In this document: positions 52,179-60,714 of the stretch, in pieces
How the letters are laid out: every line of letters begins with the position of its first letter
Position numbering within the stretch: the stretch's first letter is position 1
Origin: Paenibacillus oenotherae
Lineage (GTDB): Bacteria; Bacillota; Bacilli; Paenibacillales; Paenibacillaceae
DNA: 64,000 bases
Direction: 5' to 3'
Assembly (NCBI RefSeq): GCF_019443105.1
Contig: NZ_JAHZIJ010000003.1
Coordinates: 62,001-126,000, forward strand
The notes under the pieces: model-generated
What the model was told of the DNA's origin: nothing
Databases searched by the model: none
Seen by the model: the letters and a program-made list of their open reading frames with translations, nothing else
Translations under genes and position numbers: made by a program

Positions 52179-54404
52179 CTAGGCGCTGCAGCTTACGCAA
52201 TCTTCCACTTCAAGACTTTTGTTGCGGCAATAGTATACGGTCTTGAGACCGTTCTCCCATGCGGCCATGTACAAATCAAGGAATTCCTTGGCTGTATATT
52301 CCGGCGTAATATACAGGTTGAAGGATTGTGCCTGATCGATGTGACGCTGGCGGCGGCCCGCTGCGCGGATGCTCCAGTGCTGATCAATGTGATGGGCTTC
52401 CTTGTAGAACCAGAATGTCTCGTCATTCAAGTTCGGCGCAGTTTGCGGAATGACGGCATTCTTCTTCTCCTCAACGAAGAACTTGTTGAAGATAGGGTCA
52501 ATGCCTGCTGTAGATCCCGCTATGAGCGATGTTGAAGCGGTAGGCGCGATAGCGAACATCCAGGCGTTGCGTACGCCATGCTCTGCTACATCAGCCTTTA
52601 GTTTCTGCCACAATGGCCCTTCATAACCACGGCGGTCAAAAAACTCTCCGGTCTGCCATTCGCTGCCTTCAAATACGCGATAAGCGCCTTTTTCCTTGGC
52701 AATTTCCATGGATGCCTTCACTGCGCAGTAGTTAATCCACTCATACAGCTCGTCTGCACGATCCAGATGCTCCTCGGATTCCCATGAGATGCCGTTCAGA
52801 GCAAGCCATTGATGATAGCCGCTTGTGCCAAGGCCGACGGCGCGGTACTTCTGGTTCGTAATTTCCGCTTGCGGAATCGGGTAGTGGTTCAGGTCGATAA
52901 CATTATCCATCATCCGCATTTGACAAGAAACAACCTCTTCAATCTCTTCCTTCGTGCGTGTACGGCCAAGATTCAGTGAAGACAGGTTGCAGACCACATA
53001 ATCGCCGCTCTTCACCTGTGTTGTAATGATGCCGTCCTCATGCGTTGTAGTGACATATTCCGTCGGGCTCATGTTCTGGCAAATTTCTGTACACAGATTG
53101 GAGCAGTAGACGATGCCTTTATGTTTATTCGGGTTCGCGCGATTAACGGTATCCCGATAGAAGATGAAGGGAGTGCCAGTCTCGAAGGAGCTGGTCAGTA
53201 TTCGTTTCATAATGTCGATGGCAGGAACCTCTTCACGAGATAGCACCGGGTTGTTCACGCACTCCTCATAGCGGCGCTCCCACTCATCGCCCCACGAATC
53301 CTCAAGCGCCCAGCCCATGTAAGAGCGAACCTCATGCGGATCGAACAGGAACCAGGAATCGCGCTCCTGCACCTTGCGCATGAACAGATCGGGAATACAT
53401 ACGCCAGGGAAAATATCATGTGCCTTCATCCGGTCATCGCCGTTGTTGGTCTTCAGATTGAGGAAGTCAAGGATATCCTTGTGCCAGACGTCAAGGTAAA
53501 CCGCAACAGCACCGGAGCGTACGCCAAGCTGGTCAACCGCAATGGCTGTATTGTTGTAGTTCTTGATCCATGGCACTACGCCGCCTGCGACGCCCTTGTA
53601 GCCTCGGATGTTGGAGCCGCGGCTCCGTACCTTGCCGATATAGATTCCCATGCCGCCGCCGAACTTCGATACTTGCGCGAAGCTGGAATCGACATTGTAG
53701 ATGCCCCACAGATTGTCCGGCACCGTATCGATAAAGCAGCTGGACAGCTGATGGAACGGCTTGCGCGCATTCGCCAGAGTAGGGGTTGCGACCGTCATCT
53801 GCAGACGGCTCAGCACATCGTAGAACTTGCGGGCCCAGCCGAGCTTGTCCGTCTCCTTCATGGCCAGATGCATGGCAACGCCCATGAACAGCTCCTGAGG
53901 CAGCTCCAGCACTTCGCCGTTATAGCCTTTAATGAGGTAACGGTCAGCCAAAGTCTTCAAGCCGATATAGTTGAACAGATAATCGCGTTCCGGCGAGATG
54001 TAGTTGCCGAGCTCGCGAATCTCATCGCGGGTATAGTGCTCCAGTATGTACTTGCCATAGAAGCCCTTCTCGGTCAAATAAGTAATGAGGGAATAGAAAT
54101 CACCGTAACCGAAGTAGCCATACTTCCGGTTGATGGCAGATTCTTTATAGAGATCGTACACGAGCAGCTTTGCCGCAACGTACTGCCAATTCGGCTGTTC
54201 GATGCTGGTTTTCTCTACTGCTACTTGCGTGAGCGTACGCTGAATTTCCTTGGTCGTAATATTATTGCGGAAGTAAGGCAGCAGCGCCGTTTCCAGCTCG
54301 AGCGGATCGCAATCGTTGTAACCCACACATGAGAAATCGATGACTTTCTTTAATTTGGAGAAGATAAGTTCTTCTTTCTGGCCGTTCCTTTTAATAATAT
54401 CCAC
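52179..54404 (-). CDS. nrdA: Class I ribonucleotide reductase, large (catalytic) subunit
   Basis: 741 residues from GTG 54404, chosen because AAGGAGTG is about ten bases upstream and the sequence then starts V-D-I-I-K-R-N-G with an ATP-cone (about 1-90). Catalytic core shows S-S-C-F-I-D, the Y-C-S-N-L-C-T-E-I active-site region, P-T-A-S-T-S-L-I-A-G and the tyrosines of the radical path. The C-terminal V-E-D-C-V-S-C-S-A holds the redox-active Cys pair. No intein. Transcribed from a promoter with two NrdR boxes. Confidence 0.96.
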   Translation of the reverse strand: MDIIKRNGQKEELIFSKLKKVIDFSCVGYNDCDPLELETALLPYFRNNITTKEIQRTLTQVAVEKTSIEQPNWQYVAAKLLVYDLYKESAINRKYGYFGYGDFYSLITYLTEKGFYGKYILEHYTRDEIRELGNYISPERDYLFNYIGLKTLADRYLIKGYNGEVLELPQELFMGVAMHLAMKETDKLGWARKFYDVLSRLQMTVATPTLANARKPFHQLSSCFIDTVPDNLWGIYNVDSSFAQVSKFGGGMGIYIGKVRSRGSNIRGYKGVAGGVVPWIKNYNNTAIAVDQLGVRSGAVAVYLDVWHKDILDFLNLKTNNGDDRMKAHDIFPGVCIPDLFMRKVQERDSWFLFDPHEVRSYMGWALEDSWGDEWERRYEECVNNPVLSREEVPAIDIMKRILTSSFETGTPFIFYRDTVNRANPNKHKGIVYCSNLCTEICQNMSPTEYVTTTHEDGIITTQVKSGDYVVCNLSSLNLGRTRTKEEIEEVVSCQMRMMDNVIDLNHYPIPQAEITNQKYRAVGLGTSGYHQWLALNGISWESEEHLDRADELYEWINYCAVKASMEIAKEKGAYRVFEGSEWQTGEFFDRRGYEGPLWQKLKADVAEHGVRNAWMFAIAPTASTSLIAGSTAGIDPIFNKFFVEEKKNAVIPQTAPNLNDETFWFYKEAHHIDQHWSIRAAGRRQRHIDQAQSFNLYITPEYTAKEFLDLYMAAWENGLKTVYYCRNKSLEVEDCVSCSA

Positions 54405-54451
54405 GAGCGGTTTCACTCCTTGTAGATGGGTGTCGTATTTAACCCCTATAT

Positions 54452-54506
54452 ACACAATATCTTGATGACATTAAACTAAATTACACCAATATATAGTGTA
54501 TGTCAA
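54452..54506 (-). promoter_or_regulatory. nrdAB promoter with two NrdR boxes
   Basis: Minus-strand TTGACA (54506-54501), 17-base spacer, TAATTT (54483-54478). NrdR-type box ACACCAATATATAGTGT (54483-54499) fills the spacer; a second box ACACAATATCTTGATG (54452-54467) lies about 31 bases away, i.e. three helical turns, the usual arrangement for NrdR repression. Confidence 0.8.
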
Positions 54507-54592
54507 GGCATTCAGTTCGACATAAAACCGTGCCAAAAAGGGCTAATTTTTCCTTTGAAAAGACGATGAAAACTTGCCGTGACTCATATTTT

Positions 54593-54598
54593 TATAAT
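54593..54598 (+). promoter_or_regulatory. -10 box of the copper operon promoter
   Basis: Perfect TATAAT, 22 bases before the upstream ORF start. A convincing -35 at 16-18 bases is not obvious, so it may depend on an activator. Confidence 0.5.
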
Positions 54599-54620
54599 CG
54601 TAAATGCTATGGAGGGACGA

Positions 54621-54755
54621 ATGATGCCCAATAAATATTTATTAGTTGCTCATAAAAAGTTCGAATTTATGGAATGGTGTTGTCCCTGTTCGTTTAGTAA
54701 ACTAATGGATGACATTGCCCATTGGCAGTCAATGTTCATCAAGGAGAGGAAGTGA
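54621..54755 (+). CDS. 44-codon Cys-rich upstream ORF coupled to copCD
   Basis: Small ORF starting with two ATGs (54621 and 54624), with GGAGGG 4 and 7 bases upstream. Residues 19-24 read W-C-C-P-C-S, and there are His11 and His34 and five Met. Its stop TGA (54753-54755) overlaps the GTG start of copCD (54752) in GTGA, and the copCD ribosome site AAGGAG lies inside it. Arrangement and Cys/His/Met content suggest a copper-sensing leader peptide or small metal-binding protein controlling copCD translation; in Bordetella a short Cys-motif ORF is known to do this for a copper-responsive gene. I do not recognise this peptide as a family. Confidence 0.65.
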   Translation: MMPNKYLLVAHKKFEFMEWCCPCSFSKLMDDIAHWQSMFIKERK

Positions 54756-56422
54756 CATTTAACACGATGTTTGCATATCCGCGTTACATGGTTTCTATAG
54801 GAAGAGCATGTGCCGCACTGACTGCGGGCTTGCTGCTCATGCTGCTGCTGATCGGTTCGCCTGTCACGGTGGAGGCGCATGCGGAAATGGAGCGTGCTGT
54901 TCCTGAGCCCAATACGGGGATGGATACTTCTCCTCAAGCTGTAGAGCTGTTCTTCAACGAGGCCATTGAACCCAATGTCGGGTCGATTGCCGTGCTCGAT
55001 TCGCGTTCGAAGCCGGTAACGGGGGAGAAGGCTGTGACTGGCAGCGACCGCAAATCGCTCCTCTTGTCACTGCCACAGCTTGGGGAAGGCGTATACACGG
55101 TGTCCTATCAGATTATTTCGGCTGACGGACATCCCGTCAACGGCTCTTACATCTTTGTCGTCGGCGATCCCCCTGAAGGGGTCGATGCTTCGACATTCGG
55201 TCCTCATAATGAGCTGGGGCATGAAGGGCATACTGCTTCGACCCAGTTGACCACGGGACAATTTATTATTTATGCGGCGCGAATTGCTTATTATGCTGTC
55301 ATGCTGCTTGCAGCCGGACTTGTTCTATGGTCGGTTATGGGGGGGCGCCAAGACGCGCTGAAGGAGGCAGTAGGCCGATGGGAGCCGGTGGCGCTGCGCG
55401 CACTGCTCATAACTGCGCTTGTCTTTGTATTCGTCCATGCAAGAGATATACTGACTGGCTTTCCTAGTGAAGACTACAGCCGCCTGTTCCTTCATACCTC
55501 TGTGGGGCGCGGCTGGCTGGCACTGATTGTGCTGACCGTAGCCAGCTTCCCGCTGCTGCGGCTTGGCAAGGTTGTGCGTGTGCTGTGGGTGGCGGCCCTG
55601 CTGGGGCTGGAGAGCTGGAGCGGGCATGCGGTCGTGTTCAAGCCGGCTGCTGCGACTGTGCTGATGGATTTCATTCATCTGGCTGCATCTGCAGTGCTGG
55701 CAGGCGGGCTTGCGCTGCTGCTTGTGCTGTGGATTGCTGACCGGAAGGAAGCAGGGCGTTTTGCAGCGCGCTTCTCACGGGCGGCGCTAATTTCACTATC
55801 CCTGCTCATTCTAACCGGTGTCGGGATGACGCTGCTGTTCCTGCCAGGCTGGGACTATCTGTTCTATACCTCATGGGGAACGCTGCTTCTGGTCAAAACA
55901 GGGCTTGTCTGTGTCGTCCTCATTGTAGGGGGAGTACTGCATTTGCGTGCAAGGAGGGGCGATCTTCCGGCGTATTCGCTGCTGCGAGTCGATATCGGAG
56001 TTATGGCGCTTATTATCGCTGTCGCCGCGCTCTTTACTTATATTAGTCCGCTGCCGGCGAATGCGCCGGTCTATTATCATAAGATGGGCACGGATATGCA
56101 TCTGACGCTCCGCATCTCGCCTAACAAACCGGGCGTCAACAAATTTACGCTCAAAGTATGGCTTCCAGACAAGGCGGGAGTGCCGAAGTCTACGCTGCTT
56201 CGTCTGCGGTCGCTGGATCGCGAGGAGATGGGGCCCATTGATGTGCCGCTTGAAGTGAACAAGGATGATAAAGATATTACGTCCTTCGAGGGGTTTGTTA
56301 AAATGGACTATAAGGCGGAAGGCCCTTATATCCCGTTTGCCGGAAGGTGGAAGGCGGAGATACGGGTAATGGATCAGGAGGATAACGAGAAGGTCGAGCA
56401 ATACGAGTTCTCGAACTATTAA
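54752..56422 (+). CDS. ycnJ: CopC-CopD fusion copper-uptake protein (YcnJ-like)
   Basis: 556 residues from GTG 54752 (AAGGAG five bases upstream). Signal peptide ends V-E-A followed by His43, so the mature protein starts with His, the N-terminal Cu(II) ligand of CopC; the partner D-G-H motif follows in S-A-D-G-H-P-V-N-G. The CopC domain (43-140) is joined to a CopD domain with about eight membrane segments (175-450) and a C-terminal extracytoplasmic ~110-residue domain (FixH/YtkA-like). Bacillus YcnJ, of the same build, imports copper. Followed by a two-component system and YcnI. Translation appears coupled to the small ORF upstream. Confidence 0.92.
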   Translation: MTFNTMFAYPRYMVSIGRACAALTAGLLLMLLLIGSPVTVEAHAEMERAVPEPNTGMDTSPQAVELFFNEAIEPNVGSIAVLDSRSKPVTGEKAVTGSDRKSLLLSLPQLGEGVYTVSYQIISADGHPVNGSYIFVVGDPPEGVDASTFGPHNELGHEGHTASTQLTTGQFIIYAARIAYYAVMLLAAGLVLWSVMGGRQDALKEAVGRWEPVALRALLITALVFVFVHARDILTGFPSEDYSRLFLHTSVGRGWLALIVLTVASFPLLRLGKVVRVLWVAALLGLESWSGHAVVFKPAAATVLMDFIHLAASAVLAGGLALLLVLWIADRKEAGRFAARFSRAALISLSLLILTGVGMTLLFLPGWDYLFYTSWGTLLLVKTGLVCVVLIVGGVLHLRARRGDLPAYSLLRVDIGVMALIIAVAALFTYISPLPANAPVYYHKMGTDMHLTLRISPNKPGVNKFTLKVWLPDKAGVPKSTLLRLRSLDREEMGPIDVPLEVNKDDKDITSFEGFVKMDYKAEGPYIPFAGRWKAEIRVMDQEDNEKVEQYEFSNY

Positions 56423-56444
56423 TGATATCGGAGGGGAAACGGAC

Positions 56445-57299
56445 ATGCCGTATCAACGGATCAAATGGCTTATTCTCGTAATCCCGACCGTAACGCTCGC
56501 GCTCTGGGAGTATGTGCGGCATGCCTTTCTGCTGCCGGTCATATCTATGGATCTGGGCAATGTGCTTGCTCCGGTTCTGGTGTTCCTCATCACGATGACG
56601 CTGGTGCGCAAATTGTTCCGCATGATGGAGAATGTTACCGATACGCTGCATCAGGAGCAGACGGCGAAGGCTGCTTTCATGGAACGCGAGCAGTTGGCCC
56701 GCGAGCTGCATGACGGGATCTCGCAATCGCTGTTTCTGCTGTCAGTCAAGCTGGATAAGCTGGAGAAAGCGCAGGATCATGGGGACATCCGGACAACGAC
56801 CGACGAGATCCGTTCCACGGTCCGGCATGTATACGAGGATGTGCGGCAGTCCATTGCAAGTCTGCAGAGCGAGCCCGCCAAGACGGAGGTTCAATGGATG
56901 CAGTCGGTGCAGCGGATGGCGGAGGAGCTGGAGCTTGGAGGTCTGAAGGTGGTCATGGACTGGCAATTGCGGGACAGCCATCTGACGAGCAAGGAGAAGG
57001 TAGAGCTGCTTGCCATCGTTCGGGAGTCGATGCTGAATGTGCAGAAGCATGCGAATGCCGAGCGGTTAACGGTTCGAGCAGTACCGCAGCCATCAGGCAG
57101 CGGTTTCGTCTGTACTGTAGCGGATGACGGAATTGGTGCGGATGAAGCCGAGCTGCTGGCCAAAGGTCGTTACGGCATTCGAATGATGCAGGGCAGAGCG
57201 CGGGCGATGGGCTGGAGACTCGATATTAGGCGGATAGCTGCAAGCGGCGGGCCAAATGCGGGAGACGGCATGATCGTCGAGATTGTGAAGGGGGCGTAG
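56445..57299 (+). CDS. NarL-family sensor histidine kinase of the copper locus
   Basis: 284 residues. Two membrane segments (about 8-22 and 38-56) with a very short outside loop, then a HisKA_3 helix with phospho-acceptor His89 in L-A-R-E-L-H-D-G-I-S-Q-S, and an HATPase domain with the N-box R-E-S-M-L-N-V-Q-K-H and G-box D-D-G-I-G. The lack of a sensor domain suggests detection within the membrane or via a partner such as CopCD. 22 bases after copCD; the regulator gene follows three bases later. Confidence 0.93.
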   Translation: MPYQRIKWLILVIPTVTLALWEYVRHAFLLPVISMDLGNVLAPVLVFLITMTLVRKLFRMMENVTDTLHQEQTAKAAFMEREQLARELHDGISQSLFLLSVKLDKLEKAQDHGDIRTTTDEIRSTVRHVYEDVRQSIASLQSEPAKTEVQWMQSVQRMAEELELGGLKVVMDWQLRDSHLTSKEKVELLAIVRESMLNVQKHANAERLTVRAVPQPSGSGFVCTVADDGIGADEAELLAKGRYGIRMMQGRARAMGWRLDIRRIAASGGPNAGDGMIVEIVKGA

Positions 57300-57302
57300 G
57301 CA

Positions 57303-58067
57303 GTGAAAGAAGGAGACGCCAAAGAAAAAGGGGCAATTCGCGTCCTGCTCGCAGACGATCACCCTCATGGAAGGGAAGGGATGAGGGAGATTGTGAGCTG
57401 CGATCCGTCCTTCACCATTGTCGGTGAAGCGGTTAACGGAGAACAGGCCGTTGCGCTTGCGATCGAGCTGGAACCGGATCTGGTGCTGATGGATATTAAT
57501 ATGCCCGTCATGAATGGGATGGAAGCGACGCATTACATTAAGAACGCCGATCCGCGAATCAAAATCGTCATGGTGACGGTATCCGACGATATTACCGATC
57601 TCTTCGAAGCGATCAAGCGGGGGGCGCAGGGCTACCTGCTCAAAAATTTGTCGCCCTCGGCATGGCTGGAATATTTGCGCGCGGTTGCCGTCGATGAAGC
57701 GCCGTTGTCGAAGGAACTGGCCTTCCGGATGCTGCAGGAGTTTAATGGCAGCGGCAGTGTCCCGGCGCTTGGGGGCCGTGAAGCCCCGAATAAGACGGGG
57801 GCCTACGGGGAGGCAGGGGCAGCCATTGGAGCAGGCTCCCCTGCTGCCCCTGCCGAAGAGGGCAGGACGCCGCTGACTCAGCGTGAGCGTGAGGTGTTGG
57901 AGCGGGTCGCATCCGGCGATTCCAATCGGCAGATCGCGGAGACGTTCGGGCTATCCGAGCATACGATCAAGAACCACTTGAAAAATATTTTGCAGAAGCT
58001 GCATTTGGAGAATCGGGTACAGCTGGCTCGGTATGCGCTGGAGAAAGGGCTCTTGAATAGAGAATAG
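57303..58067 (+). CDS. NarL-type response regulator of the copper locus
   Basis: 254 residues. Receiver with A-D-D-H, phospho-acceptor Asp64 (L-M-D-I-N-M-P) and the conserved Lys in Y-L-L-K-N; a ~40-residue Gly/Ala/Pro-rich linker (about 153-185); a LuxR helix-turn-helix T-Q-R-E-R-E-V-L-E-R-V-A-S-G-D-S-N-R-Q-I and S-E-H-T-I-K-N-H-L. GTG start is close to the kinase stop. Direct repeats TGTCACA-N4-TGTCACA upstream of the next promoter are a plausible binding site, making YcnI a likely target. Confidence 0.93.
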   Translation: MKEGDAKEKGAIRVLLADDHPHGREGMREIVSCDPSFTIVGEAVNGEQAVALAIELEPDLVLMDINMPVMNGMEATHYIKNADPRIKIVMVTVSDDITDLFEAIKRGAQGYLLKNLSPSAWLEYLRAVAVDEAPLSKELAFRMLQEFNGSGSVPALGGREAPNKTGAYGEAGAAIGAGSPAAPAEEGRTPLTQREREVLERVASGDSNRQIAETFGLSEHTIKNHLKNILQKLHLENRVQLARYALEKGLLNRE

Positions 58068-58077
58068 CGGGTAGAGG

Positions 58078-58095
58078 TGTCACAGCATTGTCACA
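58078..58095. promoter_or_regulatory. Direct repeat, candidate response-regulator site before ycnI
   Basis: TGTCACA at 58078-58084 and 58089-58095, one helical turn apart, ending 22 bases before the -35 at 58118. Confidence 0.5.
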
Positions 58096-58117
58096 ATGGC
58101 ATAGCCCTTTGGAGTCA

Positions 58118-58145
58118 TTGCATCCGGATGGCAGCACGTTATAAT
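58118..58145 (+). promoter_or_regulatory. Promoter of the ycnI-like gene
   Basis: TTGCAT (58118-58123), 16-base spacer, TATAAT (58140-58145). Confidence 0.65.
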
Positions 58146-58219
58146 AACCAAGGATTCACTTCTGAGCGTGAATGTTGAGGTTGGTATACGGTGTCTATCA
58201 TTTAGGAGGCTTAGTGATA

Positions 58220-58975
58220 ATGAAACAGATGAAGCAATGGGTAATTATGACTGCGATTGTAACATCGTTGTTCCTGTATGCAGGGCTTGCGAGCGCGCAT
58301 GTTACGGTACAGCCTAAGGAAACGAAACAGGGCAGCTACGAGGTGTTCACGGTTCGTGTACCGAGCGAGAAGGAAGAGGTAACGACCAAGAGCGTCAAGG
58401 TAACAATTGCGGAAGGCGTGGAGTTCAAACGGATCGAGCCTAAGGCAGGCTGGAAGTATGAGCTGGAGACGACAGGAGACGGCATCGTAAAATCCGTTAC
58501 ATGGACGGCTGAAGGAGACGGGCTGACGCATACGGAGTTCGGAGAATTCCGCATGCAAGGCAAAGTGGCCGCTGACGCCAAGGATCTGGTGTGGAAGGCT
58601 TATCAAACCTATAGCGACGGCGAAGTCGTGGAGTGGATCGGCGCACCGAATACGGATGCCAAATATCCAGCATCGCTGACTGTTGTGAACGCCGGGACTG
58701 CTGAGGGTGATGGTCACAGTCTTGGAGGGAATGCTTCCGGCGGCGGAGATGCAGCTGATAAGGCTGCGGCGAATACAGGCGGTGCAGAAGCGTCGAACAC
58801 TGCCGGTGACACAACCGCTCCCGCTGCGGATGGGGTTCAATCAGCCGGGGGTGCAGTGGAAGGCGATAATGACGGCGGTGCGATGACAACAGCAACATTC
58901 ATCCTATCCATTACAGCCTGTATCGTTTCGATAGCGGCGCTCGTCATGACGATGGCGAGACGGCGCAAAGCTTAG
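58220..58975 (+). CDS. ycnI: YcnI-like copper-binding protein (DUF1775)
   Basis: 251 residues from ATG 58220 (AGGAGG ten bases before). Signal peptide ends A-S-A, so the mature protein starts at His27 (H-V-T-V-Q-P-K-E-T); in B. subtilis YcnI the N-terminal His and a Trp form a mono-histidine Cu(II) site, and a Trp is present here in V-V-E-W-I-G. DUF1775 domain ~27-165, then a Gly/Ala/Asp-rich linker and one C-terminal membrane segment (~222-245) with R-R-R-K at the end, anchoring it to the outer face. Has its own promoter after the two-component genes. Confidence 0.93.
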   Translation: MKQMKQWVIMTAIVTSLFLYAGLASAHVTVQPKETKQGSYEVFTVRVPSEKEEVTTKSVKVTIAEGVEFKRIEPKAGWKYELETTGDGIVKSVTWTAEGDGLTHTEFGEFRMQGKVAADAKDLVWKAYQTYSDGEVVEWIGAPNTDAKYPASLTVVNAGTAEGDGHSLGGNASGGGDAADKAAANTGGAEASNTAGDTTAPAADGVQSAGGAVEGDNDGGAMTTATFILSITACIVSIAALVMTMARRRKA

Positions 58976-59000
58976 AATGAAAGACCAGGCACTATCTAAT

Positions 59001-59086
59001 GAGGCACAGCGTTTGGAGAAGAAGATGCCGGAATGCAGACAAAGGTCTGTATCCCGGCGCTCTTCCTGAATGCTGTGCCTCTTTGT
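59001..59086 (+). terminator. Terminator after ycnI
   Basis: Outer arms GAGGCACAGC/GCTGTGCCTC followed by TTTGTTT, with an inner stem GCCGG..GCAGAC/GTCTGT..CCGGC. Confidence 0.85.
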
Positions 59087-59195
59087 TTATGCGCGATATT
59101 TCATATGAAATGCTGATACTATTATATCTTCCGCCTTCATAGAATTTAGTAGAGAAGGTAGTAGTCATCATTAAAATATGAAAGAGGCGGTTGCG

Positions 59196-60293
59196 ATGAA
59201 GGATAGCTTATTTCTTGGCAAGCGGCCTGCAAGGCTGCTGAGAAGCTGGATGGCATTGACGGGGGCAGCCTATTTATTAGGAGGTCTGTACGGGTTAGTG
59301 CCTGTACATGGTGAGGGGGCTCCTTCGGTGTCAGCGGCAGTTCACGAAGAGCTTGTGGCGGCAGACAGTGCCGGCAAGATGAAAGAGAGCAACCAGGGCC
59401 GTGATAAAACAGCGCCTGTCATGACATTAATCGGTGTCAATCCAATGACCGTTGAATGGGGCAGCCTGTATGTTGATCCGGGAGCGGCTGCATTCGATGA
59501 GGTTGATGGAAGCGTTGCTGTGCAAGTCTCGGGCGTTGTACGCACCAATGAAGCGGGTACTTATACGCTGACCTACAGCGCAACTGATGCCAGCGGCAAT
59601 ACAATCGTCAATAAACGGAATGTTCGTGTGATGGAACAATCGGCGTACCCCCTGCACCCTGACAGCCGCGGCATGGTGCCAGTTCTGGACAATGTGAGCC
59701 TCGTTAAGGGAATGGAACCAAGTGGCGGCAGATGGGGAGTTGGCCGCTGCCGAGACGAGGACTTTATGCGGGAGAGCGGTACGGCGGCTTCCCTGGATGT
59801 CAAGGATACAACGGCTCCGGTTCTGACGCTGACAGGGGTGAATCCGATGACAGTGGAGGGGGGCGGCATGTACGTCGAGCCCGGGGCAGAGGCATGGGAT
59901 GAGGTGGACGGATGTGTGGCTGTAACTGTAAAGGGGAGCGTGAACACAAAAGCGCCGGGCAGATATACACTGACTTACAGCGCCTCGGATGCCAGCAATA
60001 ATACGGTGACTGTGACCCGAATTGTACAGGTGATGGATATGGCAGCACCGCATATTATGCTGGTGGGGCCGAATTTCCTGAAAGTAGAGGCGGGGAGCAG
60101 GTTCGTGGACCCGGGGGCTTTTGCCTATGATCGAATGGATGGAAGTGTGGCGGTCAGGGTAAGGGGCAAGGTGAACACGAAGGTTGCCGGTACGTATACA
60201 CTTACTTACAGTGCTATGGATCGCAGCGGGAACACAGCGACGGCGACACGGGCCGTGCGTGTCGCAGCCTCGTACACATCTGCCAAGCAATAG
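59196..60293 (+). CDS. Secreted protein with three Ig-like (DUF5011/HYR-type) domains
   Basis: 365 residues from ATG 59196 (GAGGCGG upstream; ATG 59178 has none). A signal-like hydrophobic stretch lies at ~20-42 (W-M-A-L-T-G-A-A-Y-L-L-G-G-L). Three homologous ~75-residue domains follow, each with T-A-P-x-(M/L)-x-L-x-G, V-x-P-G-A, D-x-x-D-G-x-V-A-V, and G-x-Y-T-L-T-Y-S-A-x-D-x-S-x-N-T. The first and second are separated by a 45-residue spacer. No LPXTG or stalk domain; how it attaches is unclear. Such domains usually mediate adhesion or spacing on surface proteins. Stands alone between terminator and pheS leader. Confidence 0.88.
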   Translation: MKDSLFLGKRPARLLRSWMALTGAAYLLGGLYGLVPVHGEGAPSVSAAVHEELVAADSAGKMKESNQGRDKTAPVMTLIGVNPMTVEWGSLYVDPGAAAFDEVDGSVAVQVSGVVRTNEAGTYTLTYSATDASGNTIVNKRNVRVMEQSAYPLHPDSRGMVPVLDNVSLVKGMEPSGGRWGVGRCRDEDFMRESGTAASLDVKDTTAPVLTLTGVNPMTVEGGGMYVEPGAEAWDEVDGCVAVTVKGSVNTKAPGRYTLTYSASDASNNTVTVTRIVQVMDMAAPHIMLVGPNFLKVEAGSRFVDPGAFAYDRMDGSVAVRVRGKVNTKVAGTYTLTYSAMDRSGNTATATRAVRVAASYTSAKQ

Positions 60294-60367
60294 GGGGCTT
60301 GGTGTGGCCTATGTATGTGCTGTTTTGGCGAGTGAAATTCACGATAAAGATTATAGGGGCAGTCCTG

Positions 60368-60396
60368 TTGCGTCAGCGCTCAGCTTTGCTTATAAT
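60368..60396 (+). promoter_or_regulatory. pheST promoter
   Basis: TTGCGT (60368-60373), 17-base spacer, perfect TATAAT (60391-60396). Confidence 0.8.
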
Positions 60397-60402
60397 AGAT
60401 AA

Positions 60403-60690
60403 CTAAGCATACTTTGTAATACAAGCAATGCAATGATGGAGATAAGTAAACGGCAGTTCGTGCACAGGGAGAAGGCGCCATGGATTGAGAGCGGCTTCGC
60501 AAGTGGAACGCTGTTGAAGTTCACTCCTGAGCAGGCTCCTGAACATGCCCGAGCGGCGATTAAGTAGGGAAGTCCCGGCCCCCGGCCCGTTACAGCCGGT
60601 AATGAGGGGTTGTCCATTTCTTTTGGCAATCCGAATTAGGGTGGTACCACGGTTCTTTCGTCCCTTGCGGGGAGAAAGGCCTTTTTTTAT
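60403..60690 (+). promoter_or_regulatory. T-box leader (Phe) of pheST
   Basis: Transcript leader that reads tRNA-Phe charging. The T-box AGGGTGGTACCACGG is at 60638-60652. The stem I specifier region around 60516-60527 contains TTC (60520-60522), the Phe codon, in GAAGTTCACTCC. The downstream terminator TCCC/GGGGA with CTTTC/GAAAG stem and seven T lies at 60652-60685. Uncharged tRNA-Phe would stabilise the antiterminator and allow transcription of pheS and pheT. Confidence 0.93.
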
Positions 60691-60714
60691 TTTGTGAGGA
60701 AGGGAATGGATGGA

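Noticed and set aside
53334-54332. 332-codon plus-strand frame inside nrdA
   Set aside because: Antisense of a highly conserved gene; no motif and no start signal.
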